DNA of 64,000 nucleotides, from the NCBI GenBank assembly GCA_037389465.1, contig JAZARR010000174.1, positions 1,054,001 to 1,118,000 on the forward strand, in the 5' to 3' direction. Below, in pieces: positions 48,601 to 61,427 of this stretch. The translations under genes and the position numbers were made by a program. The DNA is from Baylisascaris procyonis. Its lineage: Eukaryota; Nematoda; Chromadorea; Rhabditida; Ascarididae. The notes under the pieces are model-generated. The model made no database searches. It had not been told where the DNA came from and saw only the letters and a list, made by a program, of their open reading frames with translations. How positions within the stretch are numbered: position 1 is the stretch's first letter; each line of letters starts with the position of its first letter.

Positions 48601-49855
48601 TCATCATGAGTCGTTGTGGCGATCTTCATAAGCAAATCCCGTGAACTATCTAGACATATCCCTTCCCCCTTCTCATTCAATTTATGATTTAATATTGCAT
48701 ATAAATTCTCCAAATTTACAGGAGAAATCCTCTTTTCGTTTGAATGGATCTAAGAATAACTGTGTTATCAATGTACTTATTCTAAAGGATTGCCATTAAT
48801 GCTTGATTAATTGCACTATTTCAAAAATTAATCGAAAATTGAAACGTTTTGACAAGAGAAATGTTCATTCGGAATTAAATTTACATATTACATGCCCTTA
48901 TTCATTTGCATAAATATTCAACTTATCAACGGAAACCGAAGGTAGATTAAAACGTTTAATTTTTTAGTCTCTTTTGCTTGGCAAGGTAAATTCTACACCT
49001 ACAGCATCCGTTCCTCTTATTTCTTCATTAGTCACATTACCCGATCAAAAAAACCGACTCAAAGTTCAGCAACGATCTGAACTGCTCAAAGCGATTTAAA
49101 TGAGTCGATCGAAGCTGAAGATAACCGAAAATGTTTTCACTGACCCAAATCACTTTAGCCGAAATTTCGAGATGTGTCATTTAGTGCAACGATGACCGTA
49201 GCTGCAAAAAAAGAAGAAAAAAACTTCTCAGCAAATAAACTTCGTGCATTGATGATCTCACAGTTGGCATTAAGCCAAATTTTTTTTTGAAGTTTAAAGC
49301 GGCGCTTTTTCCCGTTCTTTGTTTAGACGGTGTGCTGAATCAACAGCAGATGTTCATCGCTTCCGCTTTCAGAAATTCTCCACAGTAGGTACAATAATGC
49401 GATCATGCGCACAACGGGCAGCTTCATTATAGCGACTAAGTGTGACGGACAATGTTCCACCCTCTCCCCTCTCCTCCAAAAATATTTCGATATTTCACCT
49501 AACTTTGTAGATGCCCATCGAAGCTTGGAATATTTGCTTCGATCCCTTCCATCACAACGAATACAATTACTAATGAAATGTTACACTACCTGTAGGTTAT
49601 TATGTAAGTATAATGAGAACTTCAATACATATATTTTATACATATGAGAGGGGTGGAAAATTTGCAGAAAGCATCAGATGTTCATATAAAATCTTACTGC
49701 CAACTTGCAGATGATGTCCACTCAAAATAAAATATGAGGATGAAAAATTTGCCCATCAAAGCAACAACGCGAACTTTACTCAATTTCGCACCTTTCTTTC
49801 AACAGTTTTGGCATGTAGCGAACGACACCTATTGTATTCCATAGAAATTAGGTAA

Positions 49856-49913
<58 letters not shown>

Positions 49914-52900
49914 ACAAATATATAAAGTATCCATTAGAAAGAATGGAACAAAAGTTAACATATAACAAGAAGGTTCACGCGTCACATATTTTTCTTATAA
50001 GCGAGCTTTTCATCGCTAGATTGTACGCGCATGTAGTGTAAAGTAAGCTGCAGTTAAAGTGCATCATAAAGTCAACAAGTTTATCGGCGATACGATTTCG
50101 TTCGTCGATTTTCCTTGCGTTGCTTTCTGCGAAATTCTCATCTATTTACGTTTATGGAAGAATCAACAGCAGCAATGTATATGGCTTATGTATGGAAACA
50201 TAGATACAGATTTTGGCAGAGGTATATATATATATATATATATATGCAGAAAAACCCCGTGCAACATTATTCCTCTATTACGGAGCAGATAAAATAATCT
50301 CAAAATAACAAAAACTGGTATATGTTATCCCACATTGCAAATTCAATAAATTCGCATAGAAAAGTATTAGCTGAGTGAAACTTAAGAAAGCACCGAATTA
50401 TGAATCATTCAATTACATCAACTTATTTTCCACCTCTGTTCAGTTAAAGCGATCCAATGCCCCATGCCTTTCCCATCATTATAGATGTAATTCTCGATCA
50501 CATATTACAATACTACTCCTCATATGTCTAGAATTAATTTACGTCCTAATTTAGCCACCATGCATCATTTATATATTAATCAATATTCATCTGAATGTCT
50601 CCATATAATTAATAGCAGAGAAGGAACATGAAGGAATTGTGTTCCTATCCTTCTCCTCCTCACTCTTCTCTCAAATTAAAAAAAGAAAAAGATTCTTAAA
50701 ACAGTTCTCAGAGTGAATGACTAGGAAATCATAGAAATGTATTTGCATTAAAAAGGTTACTGCAACGATAATATACGAGTCATCGAAAAGAGTAATTGCT
50801 GCCAATAATAATATTTTTCATCAAAAGTCTTCAAATAGATATCGCTACTTTTCGAAGTGAACCTTCCCCAAATCTTTCAGAATATTTCCAAATAATACAG
50901 CGATCCTAAATTGTTGCCAACCAATAAGAGGTTATCTAATATCAACAATACTGTTTTTGCAAGTATTTTATTCGTAAGCTAAGTGTTGCAGTTCCAGTAT
51001 TGAAGAGAGAGTTAATTAGCGCACTAATCCCGTTCTGTTTTCATATGCTTTTGCAAATCTTTACATATGAAATCCTCACATTGACTTTCCATTGACATTT
51101 AAAAATTTAGGGGCGATAAAAATTTGTTTACACTTCACACCGATCGCATTCTCATTTTACATCGGTCGGATCAGGAAACAAATTGGACAGCGTACCAAGG
51201 CGCCAAGCACGATATGTGCTTTTGCATTCCCATCAACTGATGAAGCATTTTCAAAGGTTACCACCAACAAATGAAATATGCAAATGAATACGTTTATTTT
51301 AACTGATTTGACCACCCGTGCAAACAATACACAAAAATTCGTTCTTTGCCAGCTGAGCTGTACAAAGTGCATTTAGATTTATTCACTTCTTTCAATGCTT
51401 ACAAGCTGTTTCGGAGCTGATCGATTAATCGATCAACATGAAAGTTGGTGTAAGAGATCATCCTATTGCATTTATTATAGTCATCAAATATCATACCTCT
51501 AGCTTTAGCAATTTAGAAATTCCCCAGTTAAATCTGTCGGACAGACAGGTGGACACACAGTCACGCAAACAGAAAAAGACACGCAAATGTGCACAAATGT
51601 GAAATGCACTCGTATATAAAATGCAATCCGTACAGGCATAAAAATAATTTCTTTTGGAAGATTTCTACTGGTGGTTAGGTTAATTAAATTATAAAAGCAT
51701 TTTCCTATATTAATGCTATATTCTGACGCATCAATTATACTATTCGACTCATTTTTTATACGCACTTTGACCGCTTCTTCTATATATCTTATGAATTCTA
51801 GCAACTGCGCTCTCCACCTCGGAATTTACAGTACTTGCTGAATAATTTGCAACATTTCATCTTTCCTTGATTAAGACGAAATCAATTTCGATTGATCATC
51901 CCCATCACTCCGATGATGGCACACGCATGGCCGACATATTCATGTCAACGACTAAGTACCGAAATATGACCACACCCAATGTTCTCAACAATTCTTTTCT
52001 TTCGTATACCTCCTTATTGATGCCCAATTAATTCTGCTGTTTGTACCTTGCAAAATCAACATTACAAATTCTTTGCAATCTACTTCCTTTCTCATAAATC
52101 CAACTTTAATTTTAATTTAGAAAAAAAACAAATCTTTTTTAGTTGATGTACTAAAAAATAGTCTATTATTTCATATAATCGATTACTTTGATAATTAATG
52201 AAGCTTGTTGATCATATGAATGTAAAAATATTCTTTCGCGAACTTCTCCACTTGCTTAGAACTTATAGTTGGAAAGTTATTACAAAGAATCTACATCTGA
52301 AGTTGCAAACAACTTCAACTTTTTAAAAATCCCAATAAAAATGCATTGAAAATTGAAATTAGAAATCAATTTCATTGATTTCATTCAATTAAGTAAATTA
52401 TCATACTATTACACATCGAAAATACTACGAATAATGTTGCTAATAATGGTGCCCTTTATTATTTTGTGAGTATATTGAGGGATAACTGAGGCTGGAGTGA
52501 GTGAAGAGATAATGAACACTTTATCACATGCAGAGGATGAGGATTCCTTGCGCCCTCATCCCCCACTTTAAGACCTATAATGGGTCATTACATCGATTAT
52601 TAAATAACCATTTACAAATATATTCTATCGGAATCCAACTTCCACATAAAAAATCCATTCAAAATTCGATGAAACAATAAACGATTACCTTCTGCCCAAT
52701 GTGAAAATGTAGACCGATACTCGATGAGGAAACTGAAGAGGTGTCTTTATCCCTTTCACTCTTCAATGATAAACTCTCTCCGTCTTTGTCTTTCTCGTCG
52801 TCTTTTTCCTTATTTCTTTTCGATCTTCTCCATTTAGCACCCATAACGACATCACCCATTTTCGTGAATTTCCCAAATAATGTGCTTTCGGCTGAAATAT

Positions 52901-53933
52901 CTGAATCCTCTTTGTGCGTCGAGTCAGGTGTCGTCTCACGTGACGTCACCTCATCTCCGGTTTCAGAATCCGTCTTTTCGACAGCGGAAATGATTTGTGA
53001 ATTTAGCGAGCACGTGTCAGTTAGTGACGCTGTTTGCGAACAAATCGAAATAGAATCAGGCAGTTTTTTACCTTCTTCTTCAAGAATATTAGTGACATCT
53101 GATGTAATGTCATCTTCTGAAGTTGGATTCTTTTTTATGTTGTGATCGATCTGCTCACTATTTGGACCAGTGACGAGCGATGAACTGTGATGACTTTCGC
53201 AAGAAGGTAAGGCAGCATCAGTTTCGGGTACTTTTTGAGATTCCACATCACTTGATGCCCTATTTAATTCTGGCATCGCACGCTCACCTTCAACATTGTC
53301 TGACGGTCTGCTTACACTGGATTCTTTTGTTGAATTTGAGTTCTTGATTTCAGAGTCACAAGTCATCTCGCCTTCTATACGTTCACTTTCCGCTGATGGC
53401 TTCAGCTCATCGCATTTACTTTCGAGGTCTTCCGCCGAAGTACTGGTCACTTCATTAGCCAGCGGCGTCGATGCTTCTTCTTCTACATCATTGCTTACCG
53501 CCTGGTCGGAGGTTTTTGCTAGATATTCTTCTGCTTCGTAGCACTCTTTGTTCAAGCTTCTTTTGTCTTCTGTAGAGTCTTTCGGAAGCTCCGTTTCAGG
53601 CACACGATCATCTTTCGTTTCATCCAGAGTATTCATATTATCAGATTCTTTGGAAGCAAGAGACACATCGGGAACATTCTCAGCTACACAGTGTGGCGAC
53701 CCTTCTCCGATCACTACATCATCCTTTGCAGTTACATTCGATTTTTCTTTTGATGTGACATTGCCGGTTTCTGAAGAACACTTTCCATCTGCAGGAGAAT
53801 CAAAAACAGATATCGTCGCCTCTTCGCTCGTCTCTCTACTTTTTGCTGTGTTAGATATGGAATCATCCTGTTTCTCAGATGTCACTTCGTCCTTCTTCTT
53901 CGCTTTCTTTGACGATTTACTCTTCTTGCCCAT
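41010..53933 (-). CDS. Unrecognised protein with long acidic disordered N terminus; 3' end not found
   Basis: First coding exon 53933-52689 (415 residues) starts MGKKSKSSKKAKKK and continues as a Ser/Thr/Glu/Asp-rich, low-complexity chain, ending near a basic KWRRSKRNKEKDDEKDKDG segment and a good donor (gaag/gtaatc). By eye I extend it through exons 48447-48391, 48202-48018, 47153-47054, 43200-43047, 42016-41929 and 41235-41010; every phase fits, giving 685 residues. The added exons look globular: MFYAQFHNFQENFK, then LLRGNISLSCREQLKVKECI, EYRLLINLNDADLLVKFFTL and EWPLTLFLEKLHPILFHSFL. I recognise no family. The first exon is convincing; the downstream chain is tentative, and donors at 47053 and 43046 (gttata) are weak. 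A stop a short way past a 40787 acceptor is one possible end. Confidence 0.6.
41422..41718. repeat. 33-bp minisatellite, nine copies
   Basis: Nine head-to-tail 33-base units start at 41422, 41455, 41488, 41521, 41554, 41587, 41620, 41653 and 41686 and differ by only a few substitutions. The unit is a multiple of three and is open in one frame on each strand: plus SDSDQSVPYKL, minus TCRAQIGHCRL. The plus frame runs from 41407 to the stop at 41749-41751. In my model of the minus-strand gene the array lies in an intron (41928-41236). Coding use is unproven on either strand. Confidence 0.9.
42579..42617. repeat. (TA)n microsatellite
   Basis: An uninterrupted AT tract of about 39 bases in the intron 43046-42017 of the minus-strand gene. 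Confidence 0.95.
46162..46250. repeat. Copy of a dispersed repeat
   Basis: Same family as 57292-57390: ttggccaggcaaacgagact, then gcaaaaaacgcac, tgtgccag and ctacttgttcttcc. It lies in the intron 47053-43201 of the minus-strand gene. Confidence 0.5.
49323..49427 (-). CDS. Short ORF with signal-like N terminus (34 residues)
   Basis: ATG at 49427, taa at 49323-49325. It begins MKLPVVRMIALLYLLW, a short basic then hydrophobic stretch like a signal peptide, followed by a small acidic tail. It lies in the large intron (52688-48448) of the minus-strand gene, same strand. With so short a frame chance is a real possibility. Confidence 0.15.
   Translation of the reverse strand: MKLPVVRMIALLYLLWRISESGSDEHLLLIQHTV
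49857..49909. repeat. (TA)n microsatellite
   Basis: An uninterrupted TA tract of about 50 bases in the 4.2-kb intron of the minus-strand gene. A shorter TA tract lies at 50223-50245. Confidence 0.95.
52689..53933 (-). CDS. First coding exon of the disordered-protein gene
   Basis: 415 codons without a stop, from ATG at 53933-53931 to the donor at 52688. The upstream frame remains open for 16 codons but has no ATG. Composition is dominated by Ser, Glu, Asp, Thr and Lys with almost no aromatic residues, so it is probably intrinsically disordered and phosphorylatable (many S/T followed by acidic residues). Long plus-strand frames overlying it are complements of this Ser/Asp/Glu-rich coding. Confidence 0.85.
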
Positions 53934-54369
53934 TGCAGAAAATGGTAACGTTGACAAGAAGGGGACTGAGTTCACTTTCAATGTGGAAATATGAGCTGTT
54001 GCGCTATTAAATGAACGCTAAAACAGCTCACTTTCAGTACAATACGGCAGCAGGTGTCACCGAACACGCGATTGATGGAGGGTGGCAATAGGCAATGGGG
54101 AAGCACTAGTTGCGATTAATCTTATTTGCGAATGCTAAGTCACCTGTTTATGAAAGAAAACCACAACGTCGAACAATTGTGCAATGCAGCTTAAATCAAT
54201 GGTGTTAGAGAATGCAATATGGAATGAATTACAGAATGGATTGAATCTGCTGTAGATGCAACTCACAAACAATTCAACAATAGAGCGATAACTGTGCAGT
54301 AATAGAGTAACCTGAACAGTAAGCAGCTAAATGAACGTAAGTGTCTCTTATGGGGTAACAGAAAGACGT

Positions 54370-54660
54370 CAGCTCAGAAAACAGGCGTTGCATCGAATCG
54401 AATCACAGCTGTCAGCACGCGACCACTTTTTTGCAAGTGCCCATAGGGAGGGAGGGGCATGCCCGCCGCACGCACCACTATCTGTTCGGAGAGCACCGCT
54501 GTGAAGCTGCAATGTGACAGATGCCCCAACGGAACACGACGAAACGCCTCACACAACAAACGACAATTTTTTGATGCGTTGAATACACATTCGCTGCTGA
54601 TGACTGTTTGTTGGTACTGCCTGCGCTTGTTGTAGACAGACGTGTCTGACAAGTCAGCAT
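54370..54660 (-). promoter_or_regulatory. GC-rich, CpG-containing block upstream of the disordered-protein gene
   Basis: About 290 bases clearly richer in G/C and CG dinucleotides than the flanks, 440-730 bases upstream of the ATG at 53933. It has open frames but no convincing splice-bounded exon or family motif. A promoter or non-coding first exon of the minus-strand gene is the likeliest reading. Confidence 0.35.
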
Positions 54661-56922
54661 TCGTAAGTTTTTTTGAAGTTGAAGATAGTCAAAAATATTT
54701 TCGTTCGCTATTTGCTGCCAACATCAGAATACCTAAGGGAGATAATTCGAAACTACAAATATTTTACAGGTGGAGTCATTCAATTTTATGTAAAATAATT
54801 AATGACAGTTGAAGCAATCGAAATAATATGAGGAGCCTGAATTTAGAATCGAAAATGAGAAAGATCAATAAAACATTTGTAATGGAATCATCATACTAAG
54901 TTGTAATTTGAGCACTTTATAAGCGTTGAATTACATTTGTTTGTAATTTTATAGGGTACAGCCATAATAATTTAGCGGAAGACCAATGATTTATGAAATT
55001 TGCGTTGCTTGGTTCGAATTACTGAATAATCATCGTTACACGCAAATGAGGCCGACTCTTATGCTGATATCAAAAAACGCTTTTTGAAATGTCTTTTCCT
55101 GTTTGTGGCAAACATTCACAAAACTCGTTTTGTTCTAAAGAACAGCGTTTTATCTCGATGATTCAATGAGATATTTCCGTACATTCTTCCGACATAACCC
55201 CTTGAATCACAGTGACAGGAAGAAATTCCGACTTAAAAAATTATACATTCGGCTCTGTTTTTCTACCCTAAAATTCCCTCCACTCTTCCTATGACAAAAT
55301 GAGTCTTTCTTTCGTTGGTGAAAAATCATTTTCCTGTATTAGATCAAATTAAGTTCAATAGGGTGAATAGTTTCCTACATGAATTATTACATTTCTTCTA
55401 CACATTGAAAATATTGCAAATGCAATTCAACGATTTTTCATGTGTTGAACATATAAGGAAAGAGCATACAAACGATGAATATAACAGATGGCATGTATAT
55501 CCGGTGACTTACAATGTGCTGATTCATTCACATGAAAACGTTCTTTTTCCTTAGTTACCTGAATGGTGATCATTGAAATTGATCATATTAGTCACTGATC
55601 GCTGAACAACTGTTGTACTAATTGTTGCTATGAAGTGATAACGATGTATCAGTAATAAATCGAAAAAACAACTCCCGATGATGTTGTCTTGCATAAAATG
55701 ACATCGATTTCAAATGCTATGGACTGCCTGCTTGCTGGATTATAAGCGATTCTTCCGAATAATGCTTCTAGGTGTTGTCTTATATTTGCTAATCACATAA
55801 TGCAAGAAATAGATCCTCTCCTAAGAAAAGCGTGATTTGGGAGGAGGGATGCAGGATGTCACCATATAACGCAAGACTTGAAAAGGTAGAAAAAACGACC
55901 TGCTTAGATATGCATACATTAAAACCAAATGCACTTTCCGGATTTTCTAGGATAGCCGATTCCAGTCAACAATTTTCCACAGGTTGGTAGAAAACTCTGT
56001 CGTTAAGAAGAGGCCTGCTTTTTGTAACTTGTGACTAAGATTTCATACAAATACTCAACTCATCCTTTATTCAAGAATGATCTCGTTCTCATAAGAAGTA
56101 AACTACCTTCGCCATAAAAAGTAATCCGGAACAAGCAACTGAAGTATGGATCATGCATTAATGCCCTGTAACGTGCCGACATTTCATATATGAGCAATTT
56201 CTGTTATCTTTATCAGTTTACATTTACGCTTAACTATCGCAATATTTGTGCATTATATTTCATCATAAATAAATGAAAGGAAAAAGATCGATCAAGAAGA
56301 AAGCTTACTGAAGTTTTGCTCGCATAGGACATAACCACACATCACATTCAACTCGATTCGTATTCTCTATTGGAATCAAAGGACGGATGTATATGGTGAA
56401 CCCTTTAATAACCTTTCAGAGGAAGTGCTGCATCCTTTCATTGTTTCATTTAATCATTCGCCTGATGTAAAGCTTTGCACTTAAGAATGAGTTGCAGTGG
56501 AATTTCATGGAAAGTTAATAGTCGGCGATTATACATCACATTAAGCAAGGAAGAATTGATCTGGATAAATATCACTTAAATGTTAAGGAAGAATTTTATT
56601 TTTTAAAGTCAACTATCAGTGAAGAGATGAATAAATAATAATTATTTCAAGTGAGTACTGTAATAAGTAGATTAAGTAGTGAGAAACTATTTTACAAAAG
56701 GAATAAATGAAAAACATGAAGAAACACGCTAGAGAATTGATAGGATATGCACTTTGGGAATTATACAATCATACCAAAATTCATTTGCGGTCTTTTAGCT
56801 GTTAGAGAGCATGCACCTTTGGAAGTCATATATTGTAAGTCTGGACATTTTTAGGCAATAAGACTGGATGGTGGCTAAGTCTGAGATGGTTGAAGAATGA
56901 GGAAAAGTGAAGTGCATTAACG
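54661..56922. other. AT-rich intergenic stretch, nothing recognised
   Basis: About 2.3 kb with no splice-bounded coding frame, RNA gene or clear repeat that I can support. Confidence 0.5.
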
Positions 56923-57051
56923 ATGGATACAAAAGTGCTCTTAGTGATACTTTTACTGTTACTTTTTTCAGTAAAACCAGTTACTCAACACGACGATTCT
57001 CCATTGCAAACATTGGCTAGAATAGTTTTTACGAACTCATTTAAAGTATAG
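56923..57051 (+). CDS. Small secreted-type peptide or first exon (42 residues)
   Basis: ATG at 56923, tag at 57049-57051. The peptide opens MDTKVLLVILLLLLFS, a textbook signal peptide core, then VKPVTQHDDSPLQTLARIVF. A donor-like gtatag overlaps the stop (57046-57051), so this could instead be the first exon of a longer secreted protein. No downstream exon was identified. No known family motif. Confidence 0.4.
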   Translation: MDTKVLLVILLLLLFSVKPVTQHDDSPLQTLARIVFTNSFKV

Positions 57052-57291
57052 GAAGTGAGGAAAACTATATCGAAAGAGTGCATTCTCAAATAATTGAGCA
57101 AAAAACACATAAAAGGAGATTGCGCAACATGCGCTTTTTGTATCCATCAATAATGCTCATTCGCCATTCAAATACTCAGTAACATTCAGGTAGCATATAA
57201 TAAAATATTTATAAATAAACAGCTCAAAGAAAACGAACCTCCCCAATACATCTTTTATTTTTTATTATACACTGGCAACTTATAAGACTGG

Positions 57292-57390
57292 TTGGTTAGG
57301 CGAGCAGAACTGCAAAAGCGCATATCGTGTCAACACTTCTGGCGTGTTTCTCCACTTGTTCATGCTTCACTCATAGAATTTTGGGAAAAT
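57292..57390. repeat. Copy of a dispersed repeat
   Basis: Similar over roughly 90 bases to 46162-46250 and more weakly to 1698-1785. Shared core: an aggc/actgcaaaa block, a gcgcat/tgtg block and ctacttgttcttc-like sequence. The overlying 65-codon frame is probably repeat sequence. Confidence 0.5.
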
Positions 57391-60300
57391 AAGCATATGA
57401 TATGCATTCCCAGCAATTTTCCTACAAATTTTCACTGCTGGCTGATCTGCTCCAAATTAAGGAAAATTGCTAAAACTTGCAACACCTGAAGTATTTCCCA
57501 TGTTCTCAATATATCACTTAGAATAGAGTGAGAAAAAAGCTAATAAATGAAAAAAAGCTAAAAAGTGGCGCTAAATAAAAATCATATTGGAAAGCAAATA
57601 AACTAAAACTTGAAAGTCAAGCTACCGGAAAGCGACGAACAACGACATTGTCGTACTAATGTCTCACTACCGGAAGCAACAAGAAAGTTGGTCTGCGCGT
57701 CGCAAACAATTAAACCAACACACTCTATTGTGTGCGACTCTCTCTAAAAGTGTCTACCACAAATTTGGCCATTTAAAAAATCGTTGTTGTGGAATGGACT
57801 TCCCACGGAAACGAACAGGCGATTGGAGTGACCTTCAAGCTGGGTCCTAAAGCAGCATTTTTTCAGCTCTTGGAGACAACTCTTTATTCGCTTTAGTTTT
57901 GTTTTTTCAACAAATTTCCAAGAAACGGTACGGCGAAACCTTGCTCCACAACGCTCTCATTAGAGTAGTCTATGAAAATAGTTATCACAGGTAGTTATCA
58001 CAACTTGTAAGTAGTCATAAACATTTTGACTGTCATATTTGCAGCACAGTTGGATGTGTTTGGGTTCGCAGGGGGAAACTCACCAACAAAAAACTAACAT
58101 TCGACAACAAGCCTCTCTGCCCAGACGAAGACGGAGATGGGTGATGAGGAAGAGCAGGAAGGGGGAAACAGTGAGGGATCAATACCACGCGTAATGACAA
58201 CGTCTTTTTTATGAGTGAAAATTGCAGAAATTTGTTATGCAAGAAACATTTTTAGTATTACAGCATTTCACTATCGCAAGGATATTACGATTATTTAAAG
58301 AACGTTTAAGGCATTCAAACAGGTGACATATCGGTGCAAACCTTTTATCAGTATGCGTGATAAGAGGGCACAAAACAATGCTTTGCATCAACTGCACACC
58401 CATTGCGAGAATAATTGCGACCTTTGACCTTGAACAATAATTCCAATTTAAGTTGGAAGTGAGCGACAACTTTGAAATGCGCTTTATTTGCTTATCATTT
58501 CAAGATAAACAAACATAGGCAGCGAGAAACGCCTGACTAATTCACGATCGATTTAAAAAAAAAGAATGGATGCAATTTTCGAGTGTTGAGTAAGTGGCAA
58601 TACAGCGTTTTCAATGTCGTATAAAAAATCATTAAGGAATGCCATCAATTGCACTCATGCATGTCAACAGAACATTTGATACCGGAAAGAGAAAAAATTG
58701 TTGAATTTTCGAGAAGATTAAAAATATTTAGAAAAAAAAAACAGAATTTCCACCTCAAATTTGCAAATCCGTCAGTTTTTAGGTACAATAGATTAATAGA
58801 CATTATTTACTTATGTGATGTTGCGAACAAATTTTATCACATTATCAGTATTTATACCATAATAAATTTGTTGAAATAGTATACATCACATAGATATACA
58901 CTGCTTTAATATGAGACTACCTTATTATGAGCATTTTTAAAGAGTCGCATATTTTACGTTGAAATAAATTCTATTCAAAAATATGCACAATGAAGAATTT
59001 TGTATGCTGCGATTTTCAAATTTTCGATAAATGTGCACGTATATTGTGTTATACGATTCAACCAACACCCATAGGCGCAGAGTGGAAAAGCGTAAAAAAG
59101 TATCAATAGCAGGGGCAACAATATGTTTATGCGTTTTCACAGATAAAAGTGCCTACAAGGAAAAGAAAAAAATACATTTCTAAAATTAGCACCAAATAAA
59201 AGTGCTGAAGAATTTCTCAAATTAAAAATTTTTACATGATAGAAGAATAGATTAGAAAGCAATTATGAGCGATAATCAACGAAAGCTAACCTGAGAAATA
59301 TCAATTTAAAGCTCAAAACCGGTAGTACAGTCAGTAAAAGTCAAACAAAACCAAGGGGTTGTAAGCTATTCAAATGATTGGACGACAACACATCGTTAAG
59401 AGTGTTCATTCAAATATGAAAAAAATTCACTTATCAGCTGAACAATTAAAAAAGTGACGCCTTATTGAATAGAATATTTGTAGATGCAGTCAGTGATGCA
59501 TCGCACTTGACAATTCCTTTAACGTTGCATAGAATCTTCTAATAAGAAATTCCTTAACATAACGTTTTCTTTCTAAACAAAATGAAAAAAAAAGCGAAGG
59601 AACAAGCCGTTCGACTCGAATGAATCTTCCGGGATGTGTGCACAATTGCACGATAAAATGCTGCCGAATGAATTTGCATATTCATCTCAATAATGAAATC
59701 AAATAGAAATTTAAATCAATCACAATGGAAAGCTGCTATGGGTGCATGTGAGGATATCACAATGGAAAATGGTCTGCATAAAATGGTGGCGTATATCCCT
59801 TAGTGCGTATACGAAAACAGCAAAAATTAAAATCGTATTTTTATTATCAATTAGTGCTAACTGCTTGGTATACAACCAATTTATTTATATATTAATTATG
59901 TTCCTAATAAATTAATGTTTTATTTGCATTTTTATTCAATGCAATTCACGATTGTATTGCAGTGAGTGGAATGAAAAAATGCTCTCAAGAGATTCCTTTT
60001 CATATATGCATTGAAATGTTTGTTATATTACAAAAAAGTTTATGAATCATAAACATTGGAATGTGAAATATGCATTTGTGTATTGAGATGTGAAGTAGCA
60101 AGCGATAATATAGAAGAACTCGCAACGAGTGGAGGTCGAGTGAGGGGGAAACGCATATATGAGGTGCACTTTTAAATGATTTCATTTCCAGCAATAGGTA
60201 AATTTTTTAATCTCAATACCTGCTTTTCCTTTTTTGTTGAAATTTGCAATTCGATTTCTGAACGCATAAAAGCAACCAAATCGTCTCTTTTATTTCATGG

Positions 60301-61427
60301 GCATTTCCATGATTCAAGAAAGCAAAAGGTTACCTAGCGTATTTCAAATAATATACTGCATTATTTTCAATAAAATGAGCACAATTATGATTCCTCAGTC
60401 ATTTTCAAAGCACTTTTACTCTAGAAAGACTTAAATAATGCTAGGGTTATTTTCGCATGTTGAGGTCCCGTAATCAACAACAACAACATTTGACGATATA
60501 TAACAGTTGAGATGTTAAAAAAACTATTTTCATGACAGAAAGGGGGATGGAAGGAGGTGTATTGGGAGGGGTTTTATTGATAAGAGAGTTAATTCTTCCT
60601 TAAGAGTGTTTATTGATTATTAGTGATAGTGTGTTACGTTTCTGGTATTTACGAGAGATAATTCTTTGGCCTACAAATTGCACGCCACATATATATACCT
60701 CAATAACGATCAATGACACTGAAAGAAGTTCAATAGTCATATAATATAACAACACCGCTCTATCGCCTGAACACCATCGCAACACCTATTCCACGATAAA
60801 ATTTCAAATTTGTTTATAAATAAATCTCGATTCAATGATCAATTCAGTCTATTCTCATCACTGTATATATAGTGACAAGCTATATATACCGTTTCCACTT
60901 AAATAGGATTTGTCGACTTTTTCACGGCATCTGATGAAAACGTTTGTGTTCGAGAGCAGACTTCTATCCAGGGATGCTATTCTTTACTTTGTTATGTATT
61001 CAGAGAAGCCTTAAATAATATTCGTGCACGCGATATAAAGGAGTTAATAAAGCGCAAACTGTATGAGATTTCAGCGTTTTTGTTTTCAAATAGCTATTCG
61101 GAAAAGTTCTTCACAACAAATTCTTCTGGAGACACACATTCCACAGAAGCGTTACCATTGAAATGAGGGATTTACCCTTTTGTGGCACTAGATCAAAGCG
61201 TTCTTATTCAAAGAAGGAGCGGGTAGAATGGGGGAGGCGAATTCAAGTACAATATGCACTAAGGCTAGCAAAAAAAGTTATATTTTAGAAAGCACAATAA
61301 AGCCTTCATATTTCAACTAGCCATATTCATTGCAAAAATTTTCAACAAAAATTCGCCATTTTTGCATTTAGATCCATCTGAAATGCAAACTCGATCGGAA
61401 TAAATGCAAGCAATTTTTTTGACTCTT
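57391..61427. other. Intergenic stretch, nothing firmly recognised
   Basis: About 4 kb of AT-rich sequence. Frames at 57659-57850 and 58030-58200 are open but show no splice sites on both sides and no family signal. An inverted repeat gtatatatag/ctatatatac lies at 60863-60889. Confidence 0.5.

Noticed and set aside
52741..53994. Long Ser/Phe/Val-rich plus-strand frames
   Set aside because: They overlie the 415-codon minus-strand exon and read as complements of its Ser/Asp/Glu/Lys codons.
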